This document shows positions 27,386 through 35,438 of a stretch of DNA of 52,280 nucleotides, in pieces. A program made the translations under genes and the position numbers. Position 1 is the first letter of the stretch; each line of letters starts with the position of its first letter. The notes under the pieces were generated by a model. That model saw only the letters and a list, made by a program, of their open reading frames with translations, was not told where the DNA came from and did no database searches. This DNA comes from Corynebacterium lemuris (GTDB lineage Bacteria; Actinomycetota; Actinomycetes; Mycobacteriales; Mycobacteriaceae). The DNA lies in the NCBI RefSeq assembly GCF_024919295.1, contig NZ_JANWTC010000016.1:1-52280 (forward strand). The letters run 5' to 3'.

Positions 27386-28852
27386 CTAGAGGGCGTACTG
27401 CTGCTTCGGGTCCTCGATGGTGATCCACTTCTCCTCGGTGAACTCGCGGATGACGCTGCGGCCGTCGAAACGGCCGTAACCACTGGCCTTCATGCCGCCG
27501 TAGGGGGCGTTGGCGTCATTCTGCACGGTGGCGCCGTTGATGTGGACGTGCCCGGCCTCAATGGCCATCGCGGCTTTGAGGGTGCGGAAGGAATCGGTGC
27601 CGTGGACGGCGGCGGCCAGGCCGTACTCGGTGTCGTTCGCCGTGGCGATCGCCTCGTCGAAGCCGTTGACCCGCACGATCGTGGTGATCGGGGAGAACGT
27701 CTCCTCCTTGTAGATCTGCATCCCCGGCTTGACGTGGTCCACCACGGTGGGACGGTGGGCGGCACGGTCAGCGCGGTCGCCGACGGCGATGGTCGCGCCC
27801 TTCTCCAGGGCGTCATCGATCATGGCGTTGATCCGGTCACCGGAGTGCGGCTGGTAGACGTAGCCGATCTGCACCGAAGGATCCTCGATCGGGTCGCCGG
27901 CCTTGAGTTCGGCGACGCGCGCGGTGAACTTCTCGATGAACTCATCGGCGATCTTCTCGTCGAGGACGATGCGCTCGGTCGACATGCAGATCTGCCCCTG
28001 GTACATGAAAGCACCGAAGACGGCGGCGTTGACTGCGCCGTCGACGTCGGCATCATCGAGCACGACCAGTGGTGCCTTACCACCGAGCTCGAGCAGGACC
28101 GGCTTGAGGTGGCGCCCGGCCTTCTCAGCGATGATGCGGCCCACGTGGGTGGAACCGGTGAAGTTGATGCGGCGCACGGCCGGGTGCTTGATCATCGCCT
28201 CGACGACCTCATCGGAATCCTCCGGGGCGTTGGTCACGAAGTTCGCGACACCAGCGGGCAGACCGGCGTCAATGAGCACCTCCACCAGCATCTGGTGGGT
28301 GCGGGGGCTGCCTTCGGAGGCACGGAACACGACGGTGTTGCCGCACACGATCGGGTAAGCCAGCGCGCGCATGCCCAGCACACCCGCACCGTTCCACGGT
28401 GCCATGCTCAGCACGACACCTGCAGGCTGGCGCACGGTCATCGACAGGACACCGCGGTCGTTGGGCATTGTCTCGCCGAGCAGCATGGAGGCCATGCTGG
28501 CGGCCTCCCGCAGCACCTGGGTGGTGAGGAATACATTGAAGCCGGCCCAGTCCGGGGAGGCGGACACCTCGGCCATCATGGTGGCGATGAATTCCTCAGC
28601 GCGCTCCTCAAGAAGGTCAGCAGCCTTAAGCAGGATGCGACGACGCTCGGTCGGGCCGGTCGACGCCCAGGCCGGGAAGGCCTGCGAAGCGGACTCAACA
28701 GCAGCAATTGCGTCATCAACTGTTGCAGCAGCACCGGTGGTGATGGGGTGCCCCTCCTGGGCATGGAGTCGGTCGAAGGTGGCACCGTCGGAAGCGGATC
28801 GGGGCGAGTTGTCGATGATGAGCTGGCAAGTCATGGGGAAGGCGATGGTCAT
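27386..28852 (-). CDS. Aryl aldehyde dehydrogenase (salicylaldehyde / vanillin dehydrogenase-like)
   Basis: A 488-residue NAD(P)-dependent aldehyde dehydrogenase of the usual length. The catalytic cysteine is C289 in YQGQICMSTERI, the general base E255 in LLELGGKAP, and N154 lies in APWNGAG. The overall pattern (GETMPNDRGVLSMTVRQPAG, NFTGSTHVGR) is that of the benzaldehyde/salicylaldehyde/vanillin dehydrogenase group. It would oxidise an aromatic aldehyde to its acid. GAAGGAAG lies 7 nt before the ATG. It is divergent from the alcohol dehydrogenase across a 172-nt region with two operator candidates, so the pair probably works in sequence: alcohol to aldehyde to acid. Confidence 0.85.
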   Translation of the reverse strand: MTIAFPMTCQLIIDNSPRSASDGATFDRLHAQEGHPITTGAAATVDDAIAAVESASQAFPAWASTGPTERRRILLKAADLLEERAEEFIATMMAEVSASPDWAGFNVFLTTQVLREAASMASMLLGETMPNDRGVLSMTVRQPAGVVLSMAPWNGAGVLGMRALAYPIVCGNTVVFRASEGSPRTHQMLVEVLIDAGLPAGVANFVTNAPEDSDEVVEAMIKHPAVRRINFTGSTHVGRIIAEKAGRHLKPVLLELGGKAPLVVLDDADVDGAVNAAVFGAFMYQGQICMSTERIVLDEKIADEFIEKFTARVAELKAGDPIEDPSVQIGYVYQPHSGDRINAMIDDALEKGATIAVGDRADRAAHRPTVVDHVKPGMQIYKEETFSPITTIVRVNGFDEAIATANDTEYGLAAAVHGTDSFRTLKAAMAIEAGHVHINGATVQNDANAPYGGMKASGYGRFDGRSVIREFTEEKWITIEDPKQQYAL

Positions 28853-28887
28853 GAGGGGGCTTCCTTCTGCAGGTATCGAGATCGGTC

Positions 28888-28909
28888 AACGTGAAACACT
28901 TAACACGTT
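28888..28909. promoter_or_regulatory. Palindromic operator candidate in divergent dehydrogenase promoter
   Basis: AACGTG (28888-28893) and CACGTT (28904-28909) form a perfect inverted repeat with a 10-nt spacer, close to the aldehyde dehydrogenase start. Its regulator is not known; one of the PaaX proteins is a candidate. Confidence 0.4.
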
Positions 28910-28924
28910 TATGAATACCCTAGC

Positions 28925-28935
28925 GTTACATCACA
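28925..28935 (+). promoter_or_regulatory. GTTACATCACA, shared motif before the alcohol dehydrogenase
   Basis: This 11-mer differs by one base from GTTACATTACA at the first PaaX/transporter promoter, and lies 90 nt before the alcohol dehydrogenase start. Confidence 0.4.
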
Positions 28936-29024
28936 TATTTATCTAGAGTGTGAACCACGGCACGTAAGAGGGTCATGTCTCTGCCCCTCAAGCCGTCCCA
29001 TTCACCTCCGGAAGGACATCCACC

Positions 29025-30137
29025 ATGAAGATCACCGCAGCCGTCGTACGCGAACACAACAAACCCCTCACCATTGAGAACGACATCGATCTCGATGGCC
29101 TCAAGCCCAACGAGGCGCGCGTACGCATCGTGGCCACCGGTATCTGCCACACCGACGCCGTGGTCCGTGACGGCATCTACCCCACCCCTATTCCGGCTGT
29201 CCTCGGCCATGAAGGGGCCGGCGTCGTCGAGGAGGTCGGCTCGGCCGTGACCAACGTCGAGGTCGGCGACCACGTCGTCCTCGGTGCCGCCTACTGCGGT
29301 ACCTGCACCCAGTGCCGCTCCGGCAACCCCGCCTACTGCCTGCACGTCTTCGCCGAGGATTTCGGCGGCCGCCGCCGCGACGGCTCCACCTCCCTGTCCA
29401 AGAACGGTGAGCAGATCTCCTCGCACTTCTTCGGCCAGTCCTCCTTCGCCACCCACGCCAACGTCGTGCAGGAAAGCCTCATCGTTATCGACAAGGACGC
29501 CCCTCTCGACATCGTCGGTGTCCTCGGCTGCGGCCTGAACACCGGCGCCGGCTCCGTGCTCAACGAACTCAAGCCCGACCCAGGCACCTCCCTGGCTGTC
29601 TTCGGCACCGGTGCGGTGGGCAGCGCCGCGATCATGGCCGCGAAGATCGCCGGCTGCACCACCATCATCGCCCTCGACATCCACGACTCCCGCCTGGAGC
29701 TGGCCAAGGAACTCGGCGCCACCCACACCATCAACTCCCGCGACGCCGAGGTGGTCATCGACCAGCTCATGGAGATCACCGGCGGGGAGGGCGTCAACAA
29801 CATCCTCGACACCACCGGCATCCCGGCCCTGCTAACCCGGGCGGCGAAGTCCCTGGCCAAGCGCGGCACCCTGGCCACCATCGCCGCCACCGCCTCCGGC
29901 ACCGAGGTCCCCTTCGAGATCGGTGATTCCCTCATCCAGGGCTGGACCTTCAAGACGATCATCCAGGGCAGCTCCGTACCGCAGGTGTTCATCCCGCGTC
30001 TGGTCGAGCTGTGGAAGCAGGGCCAGTTCCCCTTCGAGAAGCTGGTCAAGCACTACGAGCTGGAGGACATCAACCAGGGCTTCGAGGATTCCGCCGACGG
30101 TTCCGTGATCAAGCCGATCGTCCGACTGTCCCGCTGA
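29025..30137 (+). CDS. Zinc-dependent aryl-alcohol dehydrogenase
   Basis: A 370-residue medium-chain zinc alcohol dehydrogenase. The catalytic zinc ligands are in GICHTDAVVRDG and GHEGAGVVEEVG and in VLGCGLNTGAG, the structural zinc cysteines in CGTCTQCRSGNPAYC, and the NAD site is FGTGAVGSAAIMAAK. The GICHTD / LGHEG / CGLNTGAG set is that of benzyl-alcohol (XylB-type) dehydrogenases. It oxidises an aromatic alcohol to the aldehyde. GGAAGG lies upstream of the ATG. The sulfatase follows 30 nt later on the same strand, which links alcohol oxidation with sulfate ester cleavage. Confidence 0.87.
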   Translation: MKITAAVVREHNKPLTIENDIDLDGLKPNEARVRIVATGICHTDAVVRDGIYPTPIPAVLGHEGAGVVEEVGSAVTNVEVGDHVVLGAAYCGTCTQCRSGNPAYCLHVFAEDFGGRRRDGSTSLSKNGEQISSHFFGQSSFATHANVVQESLIVIDKDAPLDIVGVLGCGLNTGAGSVLNELKPDPGTSLAVFGTGAVGSAAIMAAKIAGCTTIIALDIHDSRLELAKELGATHTINSRDAEVVIDQLMEITGGEGVNNILDTTGIPALLTRAAKSLAKRGTLATIAATASGTEVPFEIGDSLIQGWTFKTIIQGSSVPQVFIPRLVELWKQGQFPFEKLVKHYELEDINQGFEDSADGSVIKPIVRLSR

Positions 30138-30167
30138 CCCTATCCCCCGCACTGAAAGTTGAAGTAC

Positions 30168-31970
30168 ATGAAGCCCTCCCACAAGAACCGGCCCTCCCGC
30201 CTGGCACTGGCCGGCCTCTCCCTGGGTGTCTCCGCCCTCCTCGGCTCCAGTCTGGTGAGCTGCGCCAGCTCCTCGGATTCCGCGTCCACCGCAACCGCTC
30301 AGACTCAGGACCAGCCGAACATCATGATGATCCTCATGGATGATCTGGGATATTCCGACCTGGGCCCCTACGGCGGCGAGGTGGAGACTCCGAACCTGGC
30401 TGCTCTGACACAGGACAGTGCCCAGTTCACTGACTTCCACACCACTCCCCTGTGCGCCCCGACCCGCGCCTCGCTGATGACGGGACAGGACCGGCACCAG
30501 GTCGGACTGGGCTCCATGGAGGGCCTGACCCCGCCGGGAGTCCCCGAGACAACCCCGGGATACAAGGGCAGTCTGGAAGGAGACTTCACCGGCATCGCCG
30601 AGCTGCTGGGTGACAACGGTTACGACACCTACCAGGTGGGTAAGTGGCATCTGGGCGGGGACGAGGGCCAGACCCCGCAGGACCTTGGCTTCGATCAGAA
30701 CTTCACGCTCTATGACGCCGGCGCCTCCTACTTCTCCGACGGCCATCGTCTCTTCGACAGGCCGGTGGAGCCGGTCGATACCGTCATCCACGAGCGCAAC
30801 GGCGAGATCCTCGATGAGCTGCCGGATGATTTCTTCTCCACCCGTTCCTACACCGATGAGATGCTCCAGATGGTGGATCAGAGTGTGGAAGCGGATCAGC
30901 CCTTCTTCGGCTATCTCGCCTACACCGCGCCCCACGATCCCCTGCACGTGGAGAATGAGGAACTCATCGAGCAGTACCTCGATGTCTATCTGGACAAGAA
31001 CTTCGAGGACCTGCGCAACGAACGTATCCAGCGCATGGTGGAGCTGGGCCTGATCGACCAGGCCCAGGACATCCGGTGGGTGGACGGCACTCCCGAATGG
31101 GATTCCCTCACCGCAGGTCAGCAGCGGGACCTGGCCTACCGCATGGCCGTCTACGCAGCGGTGATCCACGAGGCGGATGAGCAGATCGGCCGTGTCATCG
31201 ACCGGCTCAAGGAGACCGGGGAGTACGACAACACCGTGATCGCGGTGGTCAGTGACAACGGCGCCGCAGCCAGCACCCAGCTGAACTACCTCGGCTTCGG
31301 CTCGGAGGGTTGGCACGAAGAGGCTTACCCGCGGATGGGAGACATGGAGGTCTACGGACAGCAGGGCTCCTTCCCGTCCATCGGCCTGCCGCTCGCCCAG
31401 GTGTCCTCCGGTCCTTACTTCCAGGCGAAGAACACCCTGTTCGAGGGCGGTACCCGGGTGCCGGCGATCATCAAGACACCGTCGACGGATGGCGACCATG
31501 AGCACCGCCTCGTGGACACGTTCGCCCACATCACTGACCTGTACCCGACCTTCGCCGACTATGCCGGCGCGGATCTCGGATCCGCGGGCAACCTGCTGGG
31601 TGATTCCGCGAAACCGCTGCTGGACGGCACCTCTGAGACCATCGGTGACGATGAGTTCGGCTGGGAGCACTTCGGGCACCGCTCCTACCGCGCCGGTGAC
31701 TGGAAGCTGATCTTCACCCCGGAACCGATGGGCGGGACCGGTGAGTATGCGCTGTACAACCTTGCCGAGGACCCGGGTGAGACCCTCGATGTCATCGCCG
31801 ACCACCCGGACATCGCCCGGGAGCTGGAGGAGAAGTGGGAGCGCTACGCCGAGGACAATGGAGTGGCGGTCGTCGAGTTCGAGGACGTCAATGCGGGCGC
31901 GCAGACCGCTGCCGACAACTGGTACGCCATGGACTGGGCGGACGGGACGGAAGCCACTGATAATGAGTAA
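30168..31970 (+). CDS. Lipoprotein arylsulfatase (formylglycine type)
   Basis: A 600-residue type I sulfatase. A lipobox LVSC with C32 follows the signal sequence, so it is anchored outside the membrane. Metal ligands are in MMILMDDLGYSD (D58, D59); the active-site motif TPLCAPTRASLMTG supplies C96 for conversion to formylglycine, with R100. Other family segments are GKWHLGG, APHDPLH and VSDNGAA. It hydrolyses sulfate esters, possibly of an aromatic alcohol or phenol given the adjacent alcohol dehydrogenase; the substrate is inferred. GAAAG precedes the ATG at 30168. Its end overlaps by 8 nt with the gene for the formylglycine-generating enzyme it needs. Confidence 0.9.
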   Translation: MKPSHKNRPSRLALAGLSLGVSALLGSSLVSCASSSDSASTATAQTQDQPNIMMILMDDLGYSDLGPYGGEVETPNLAALTQDSAQFTDFHTTPLCAPTRASLMTGQDRHQVGLGSMEGLTPPGVPETTPGYKGSLEGDFTGIAELLGDNGYDTYQVGKWHLGGDEGQTPQDLGFDQNFTLYDAGASYFSDGHRLFDRPVEPVDTVIHERNGEILDELPDDFFSTRSYTDEMLQMVDQSVEADQPFFGYLAYTAPHDPLHVENEELIEQYLDVYLDKNFEDLRNERIQRMVELGLIDQAQDIRWVDGTPEWDSLTAGQQRDLAYRMAVYAAVIHEADEQIGRVIDRLKETGEYDNTVIAVVSDNGAAASTQLNYLGFGSEGWHEEAYPRMGDMEVYGQQGSFPSIGLPLAQVSSGPYFQAKNTLFEGGTRVPAIIKTPSTDGDHEHRLVDTFAHITDLYPTFADYAGADLGSAGNLLGDSAKPLLDGTSETIGDDEFGWEHFGHRSYRAGDWKLIFTPEPMGGTGEYALYNLAEDPGETLDVIADHPDIARELEEKWERYAEDNGVAVVEFEDVNAGAQTAADNWYAMDWADGTEATDNE

Positions 31971-32922
31971 CTGCTGTTCCCCGTCGAGTGGTGATCTCAC
32001 GCCCACCAGGCGGGAGATGCTTATCGACGCCCCATCCCTCCCCCACGTCACCTCTGCGCGGACACCGGGCGAGTTCGTGGACATCGCCGCCGGCGGCTTT
32101 GCCATGGGTGACCACCATGATGAAGGGTATCCAGCAGACGGGGAAACCCCGGTCCACCAGGTGCTTCTGGACGGCTTCCGGATGCAGACCACACCTGTGA
32201 CCAACGCTCAGTTCGAGTTGTTCGCGGAGAAGACCGGTTACCGCACCACCGCTGAGCAGTACGGGGTGTCGGCGGTCTTTTACGCGGCCTTCCAGGGGCA
32301 GCGCTCCGACATCCTCAACCAGGCGGCGGGAGTCCCCTGGTGGCTGGCGGTGAAGGGAGCAGATTGGCGGCATCCGAACGGACCGGCCTCGAGCCTGCAG
32401 GGCATCGAGGACCATCCGGTGGTCCATGTCTCCTGGGAGGATGCCCAGGCCTACTGCCGGTGGGCGGGCACCCGCCTGCCTACCGAGGCCGAATGGGAGT
32501 ACGCCGCCCGCGGCGGCCTGCAGGGAAAGCGGCTGGCGTGGGGAGATGAGCTCAACCCGGACGGTGAGTGGAACTGCAACATCTGGCAGGGAAGATTCCC
32601 CCATGACAACACCGCCGAGGACGGTTACCTCACGACTGCGCCGGTGAAGACGTACCAGCCCAATGGTTACGGTCTATGGCAGATGGCCGGCAATGTGTGG
32701 GAATGGTGCCAGGACTGGTTCGGCCCCGGCTACTACCGGCATGCTCCGCCCACCGACCCCCGCGGTCCCGAGTCCGGGGAGCGGCGGGTGCTCCGGGGTG
32801 GTTCCTATCTGTGCCACGATTCCTACTGCAACCGCTACCGGGTCGCGGCACGCAACTCCAACACGCCGGAGTCCACCTCAGGGAACATCAGCTTCCGGGT
32901 GGTCGCCTCCGGAGAAGAGTAA
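31963..32922 (+). CDS. Formylglycine-generating enzyme (SUMF1 family)
   Basis: A 319-residue sulfatase-modifying factor. It oxidises the cysteine in the CxPxR motif of sulfatases to formylglycine using copper and O2. The family is clear: FVDIAAGGFAMGD, VHQVLLDGFRM, HPVVHVSWEDAQAYCRW, RLPTEAEWEYAARGG, MAGNVWEWCQDWF, and LRGGSYLCHDSYCNRYRVAA with the catalytic pair C284 and C289. The ATG at 31963 overlaps the sulfatase stop by 8 nt, so the two are co-translated. No signal peptide is seen, so modification occurs in the cytoplasm before export. Confidence 0.92.
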   Translation: MSNCCSPSSGDLTPTRREMLIDAPSLPHVTSARTPGEFVDIAAGGFAMGDHHDEGYPADGETPVHQVLLDGFRMQTTPVTNAQFELFAEKTGYRTTAEQYGVSAVFYAAFQGQRSDILNQAAGVPWWLAVKGADWRHPNGPASSLQGIEDHPVVHVSWEDAQAYCRWAGTRLPTEAEWEYAARGGLQGKRLAWGDELNPDGEWNCNIWQGRFPHDNTAEDGYLTTAPVKTYQPNGYGLWQMAGNVWEWCQDWFGPGYYRHAPPTDPRGPESGERRVLRGGSYLCHDSYCNRYRVAARNSNTPESTSGNISFRVVASGEE

Positions 32923-32931
32923 GCCGCATGC

Positions 32932-33747
32932 TCAGCCCTCCAGCTCCTCCCAGATCGCTGCATTCGTCTCGGCCCATAACGGCTTGGCCCAGTCGCCGAA
33001 GGGGCGGTCGGTGAGTGCGACCATGGCGCGGCCGGTGCCCGGCGCGACCCAGATGTAGGTGCCGGACTGGCCGAAGTGGCCGAAGGTGTCCGCCGGCATG
33101 TTGGAACCCGTCCAGTGGGGGCTCTTGTCACCCTTGATCTCGAAGCCGAGGCCCCAGGGGCAGGGCTTCATCATGCCGTAGCCGGGGACGATGCCGGACA
33201 ATTCGGGGAACTGGACGGTGGTGGCCTCAGCCATGGTGGAGGGGTGGATGAGGGTGGGATTGAGCAGCTCGATAAGGAAGGTGATGAGGTCGTGGGCGGT
33301 GCCCTGGGCCTCCCAGCCGGCCTCGCCGAGCAGGCGGGTCCACTGCATGTTCAGCGGTTCCATCACGCCCTGGCGGAGGTACTCGGCGAAGTCCATCTCG
33401 GCGGCTTCGGAGACCGCGTCAGCAAGAATCTGGAAACCGTAGTTGGAGTAGATCCGCCGCTCCCCTGCCCCGCGGACGCGGTCGGTCTCCTTGAAACCGA
33501 CACCCGAGGCGTGCGCCAGCAGGTGGCGCACCGTGGAACCTTCCGGGCCCAGCGGGGTGTCCAGTTCGAAGACGCCCTCCTCCATCGCCATGAGGAAGCC
33601 GTAGGCGCTCAAGGGTTTGGTCACGCTCATCAGGTGGAAGACCTTGCCCAGGTCACCCACCCGGTGGATGTCGTCGCCGTCAATCACCGCCGCGGCAAAA
33701 TTATCGACGGGCCATTCCTTCACCAGATCAAGAGCCTTCACACCCAC
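32932..33747 (-). CDS. Beta-lactamase family serine hydrolase
   Basis: A 271-residue class C beta-lactamase / esterase-fold enzyme. The nucleophile motif is SVTK (S41, K44), the second is YSN (100-102), and the third is GHFGQSG near 215. There is no signal peptide, so this is likely a cytoplasmic esterase or peptidase rather than a resistance enzyme. It is rather short for the family, which usually has about 350-400 residues. The GTG at 33747 directly abuts the TGA of the upstream alpha/beta hydrolase, so the two form an operon. It is convergent with the formylglycine-generating enzyme gene. Confidence 0.8.
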   Translation of the reverse strand: MGVKALDLVKEWPVDNFAAAVIDGDDIHRVGDLGKVFHLMSVTKPLSAYGFLMAMEEGVFELDTPLGPEGSTVRHLLAHASGVGFKETDRVRGAGERRIYSNYGFQILADAVSEAAEMDFAEYLRQGVMEPLNMQWTRLLGEAGWEAQGTAHDLITFLIELLNPTLIHPSTMAEATTVQFPELSGIVPGYGMMKPCPWGLGFEIKGDKSPHWTGSNMPADTFGHFGQSGTYIWVAPGTGRAMVALTDRPFGDWAKPLWAETNAAIWEELEG

Positions 33748-34749
33748 TCAGCCTACCCGGAGAATCAGCCGGTCGATCGCGGCGTTGAGGATGCCCGGCG
33801 CCTCCAGCGGGATCATGTGGCCCGCCTCCTTCGCGATCTGCAGCCAGGCATCGGGCCAGACCTCGATGATCTTCTCCGCCTGGCTCAGCGGGGTGATGTC
33901 GTCCTTGTCACCGACGATGACGTAACCGGGGATGCCCTGCAGATGCGGTCCGGCAGCGAGCTCATCATGGACCTGAAGGTCATCGAAGTAGCCGACGAAG
34001 GTCTCCAGGGGTGTCTCGTGGATCATGGCCGCGTGGAACTGGACGAGCTCATAGTCGGTGGGCCGATGGAAGATCGCGACGGCCAGCGCCGGGGCGAGGA
34101 TGCCGGCGGCCTGTTCCCGGAACTGCGTCGCCTGATCAGGAGCGGACTCAATCGCGTTGTAGACCTGGTCCGCCACCGGGGAGGCCAGCAGCTGCGGCAG
34201 ACCCTGATCGGCGAAAGCCTCGATGGAGGTACCCACGACCACCAGTCCCGCGATGCAGGCGCGCAGCTCATCCGGACAGCGACGGACGAGGTTCATCGCC
34301 ATCAGCCCGCCGAGGGAATGGCCGACGATGATCAGCTTCCCGGTGATGTTCCGGGCGGTGAGCACAGCCAGGGCATCGTCGGTGGCGCCGTCGATGGTGC
34401 AGAGGTCCGGGCGGACGGGGCCGGTCTGGCCGTGGCCGCGGATATCCAGAAGCAGCAGCTTCACCTCAGGTGAGTTGGTGCGCAGATGCTCGACCTGCCG
34501 GTAATAGGACTCCGCGGGGATGGTGAAGCCGTGGAGGAAGAGCACCGTGATCTCCGCGGATTCGGGGCCGTACTCATACCAGCGCACAGGAATGCCGTCA
34601 CTGTCGACGGTGCCGGTGCGCTCGATGTTCTTCAGGCCGGGTTCACGGGTGGCGGAATAGCTGGCGCCGAGCTCAAGAGCTAATCGACGCCGCCCGCTCC
34701 GCGTCAGCCGCAACGCCGAACGGCGCAGGGGTGCAAGGGCGGTCAACAT
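33748..34749 (-). CDS. Alpha/beta hydrolase
   Basis: A 333-residue alpha/beta hydrolase. The oxyanion region is VLFLHGFTIPAES, the nucleophile elbow GHSLGGLMA, the acid lies near VGDKDDITP and the histidine in AGHMIPLEAP. The first 40 residues are basic and may associate with membrane. The substrate is unknown. The ATG at 34749 is preferred, because TAATGT on the minus strand ends about 8 nt before it, as for a leaderless gene; an ATG at 34761 overlaps that box. It is divergent from an acyl carrier protein gene by 32 nt, so a lipid or thioester substrate is possible. Confidence 0.75.
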   Translation of the reverse strand: MLTALAPLRRSALRLTRSGRRRLALELGASYSATREPGLKNIERTGTVDSDGIPVRWYEYGPESAEITVLFLHGFTIPAESYYRQVEHLRTNSPEVKLLLLDIRGHGQTGPVRPDLCTIDGATDDALAVLTARNITGKLIIVGHSLGGLMAMNLVRRCPDELRACIAGLVVVGTSIEAFADQGLPQLLASPVADQVYNAIESAPDQATQFREQAAGILAPALAVAIFHRPTDYELVQFHAAMIHETPLETFVGYFDDLQVHDELAAGPHLQGIPGYVIVGDKDDITPLSQAEKIIEVWPDAWLQIAKEAGHMIPLEAPGILNAAIDRLILRVG

Positions 34750-34768
34750 AAGGAAAGACATTACCTAC

Positions 34769-34774
34769 TAGGAT
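34769..34774 (+). promoter_or_regulatory. -10 box TAGGAT for leaderless acp gene
   Basis: TAGGAT ends 7 nt before the ATG at 34782, with no ribosome binding site in between. Confidence 0.5.
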
Positions 34775-34781
34775 CGTCCCC

Positions 34782-35024
34782 ATGACCTCTCCTGAACTGG
34801 CCCGCATCATCGAGGAGGCCTCCGGCATCGAGGCCGAGGCCCTGACCCCGGAAGCGAAGCTGAGCGAGCTGGGGATCAGTTCCCTGGCGATGATCGAGAT
34901 CGCCGTGCGCGTCGAGGACGCCCTCGGTATCCGGATCGACGATGACGTCGTCTACAACCTCAAGACCGTGGGCGATCTGTCGGAGTATGTCCGCACCCAC
35001 GCCGACGCACCAGAGTCAGAATAA
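34782..35024 (+). CDS. Acyl carrier protein
   Basis: An 80-residue acidic acyl carrier protein. The phosphopantetheine site is S34 in LGISSLAMIEI, where the usual D-S-L is S-S-L; the helix after it (VRVEDALGIRIDDD) and the VGDLSEYV end are typical. It would carry acyl chains on its prosthetic group. No synthase gene is next to it, so the pathway is open; the divergent alpha/beta hydrolase could act as a thioesterase partner. It may be the general fatty-acid carrier or a dedicated one. Confidence 0.82.
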   Translation: MTSPELARIIEEASGIEAEALTPEAKLSELGISSLAMIEIAVRVEDALGIRIDDDVVYNLKTVGDLSEYVRTHADAPESE

Positions 35025-35097
35025 ACGCCCTGCAGCTGACGGCTTCCTGCTGGGTTGGTCACTGACAAGCTCCGTAAACTGAGAGAATCGGACTCGG

Positions 35098-35307
35098 GTG
35101 AAAGGGCGCAGCGTGGTCACTTCGAGGAACATCGCAACCACCAGGAGCGAGCGTGAATGGCGCGTGGCTCAGGCGCTTCACAGCGGTGAGATGGAAGGTC
35201 TGCACGTAACCCCGGCGGGGCGCCAGGATGCAGAGCAATACATCGATGGCCAGATCAGCGCTGATGAGCTGGTGGCTCGCGCACGCGCGCGTTTTGGTCT
35301 CGTCTGA
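35098..35307 (+). CDS. VbhA-like antitoxin domain protein, orphan
   Basis: A 69-residue protein whose second half, ALHSGEMEGLHVTPAGRQDA then EQYIDGQISADELVARARAR, matches the antitoxin-VbhA pattern (EGL...P...YI.G.I..DEL). Such proteins block Fic AMP-transferases. No Fic gene (HPFxxGNGR) is found beside it or anywhere in the window, so it may be a lone antitoxin or a remnant. The GTG at 35098 is taken as start; GTG 35113 is possible. TAAACT at 35075-35080 may be its -10. A small CTCGTC-TGA-GACGAG hairpin ends the gene (35299-35313). Confidence 0.65.
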   Translation: MKGRSVVTSRNIATTRSEREWRVAQALHSGEMEGLHVTPAGRQDAEQYIDGQISADELVARARARFGLV

Positions 35308-35438
35308 GACGAGCGTCCCAACCTCCGGCCTCGGGACACACTCCACGGCCCCTCCACCGGCCTGCCCGTGCTGACGAAGTCCGCCACCAGCACCCACTCC
35401 GACGCGCCAAACCCGGACTAAAAGAGCACAATGGCGGT

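Noticed and set aside
29832..32204. 790-residue frame antisense to the sulfatase operon
   Set aside because: The sulfatase and formylglycine-generating enzyme motifs are on the plus strand; the antisense translation has no motif.
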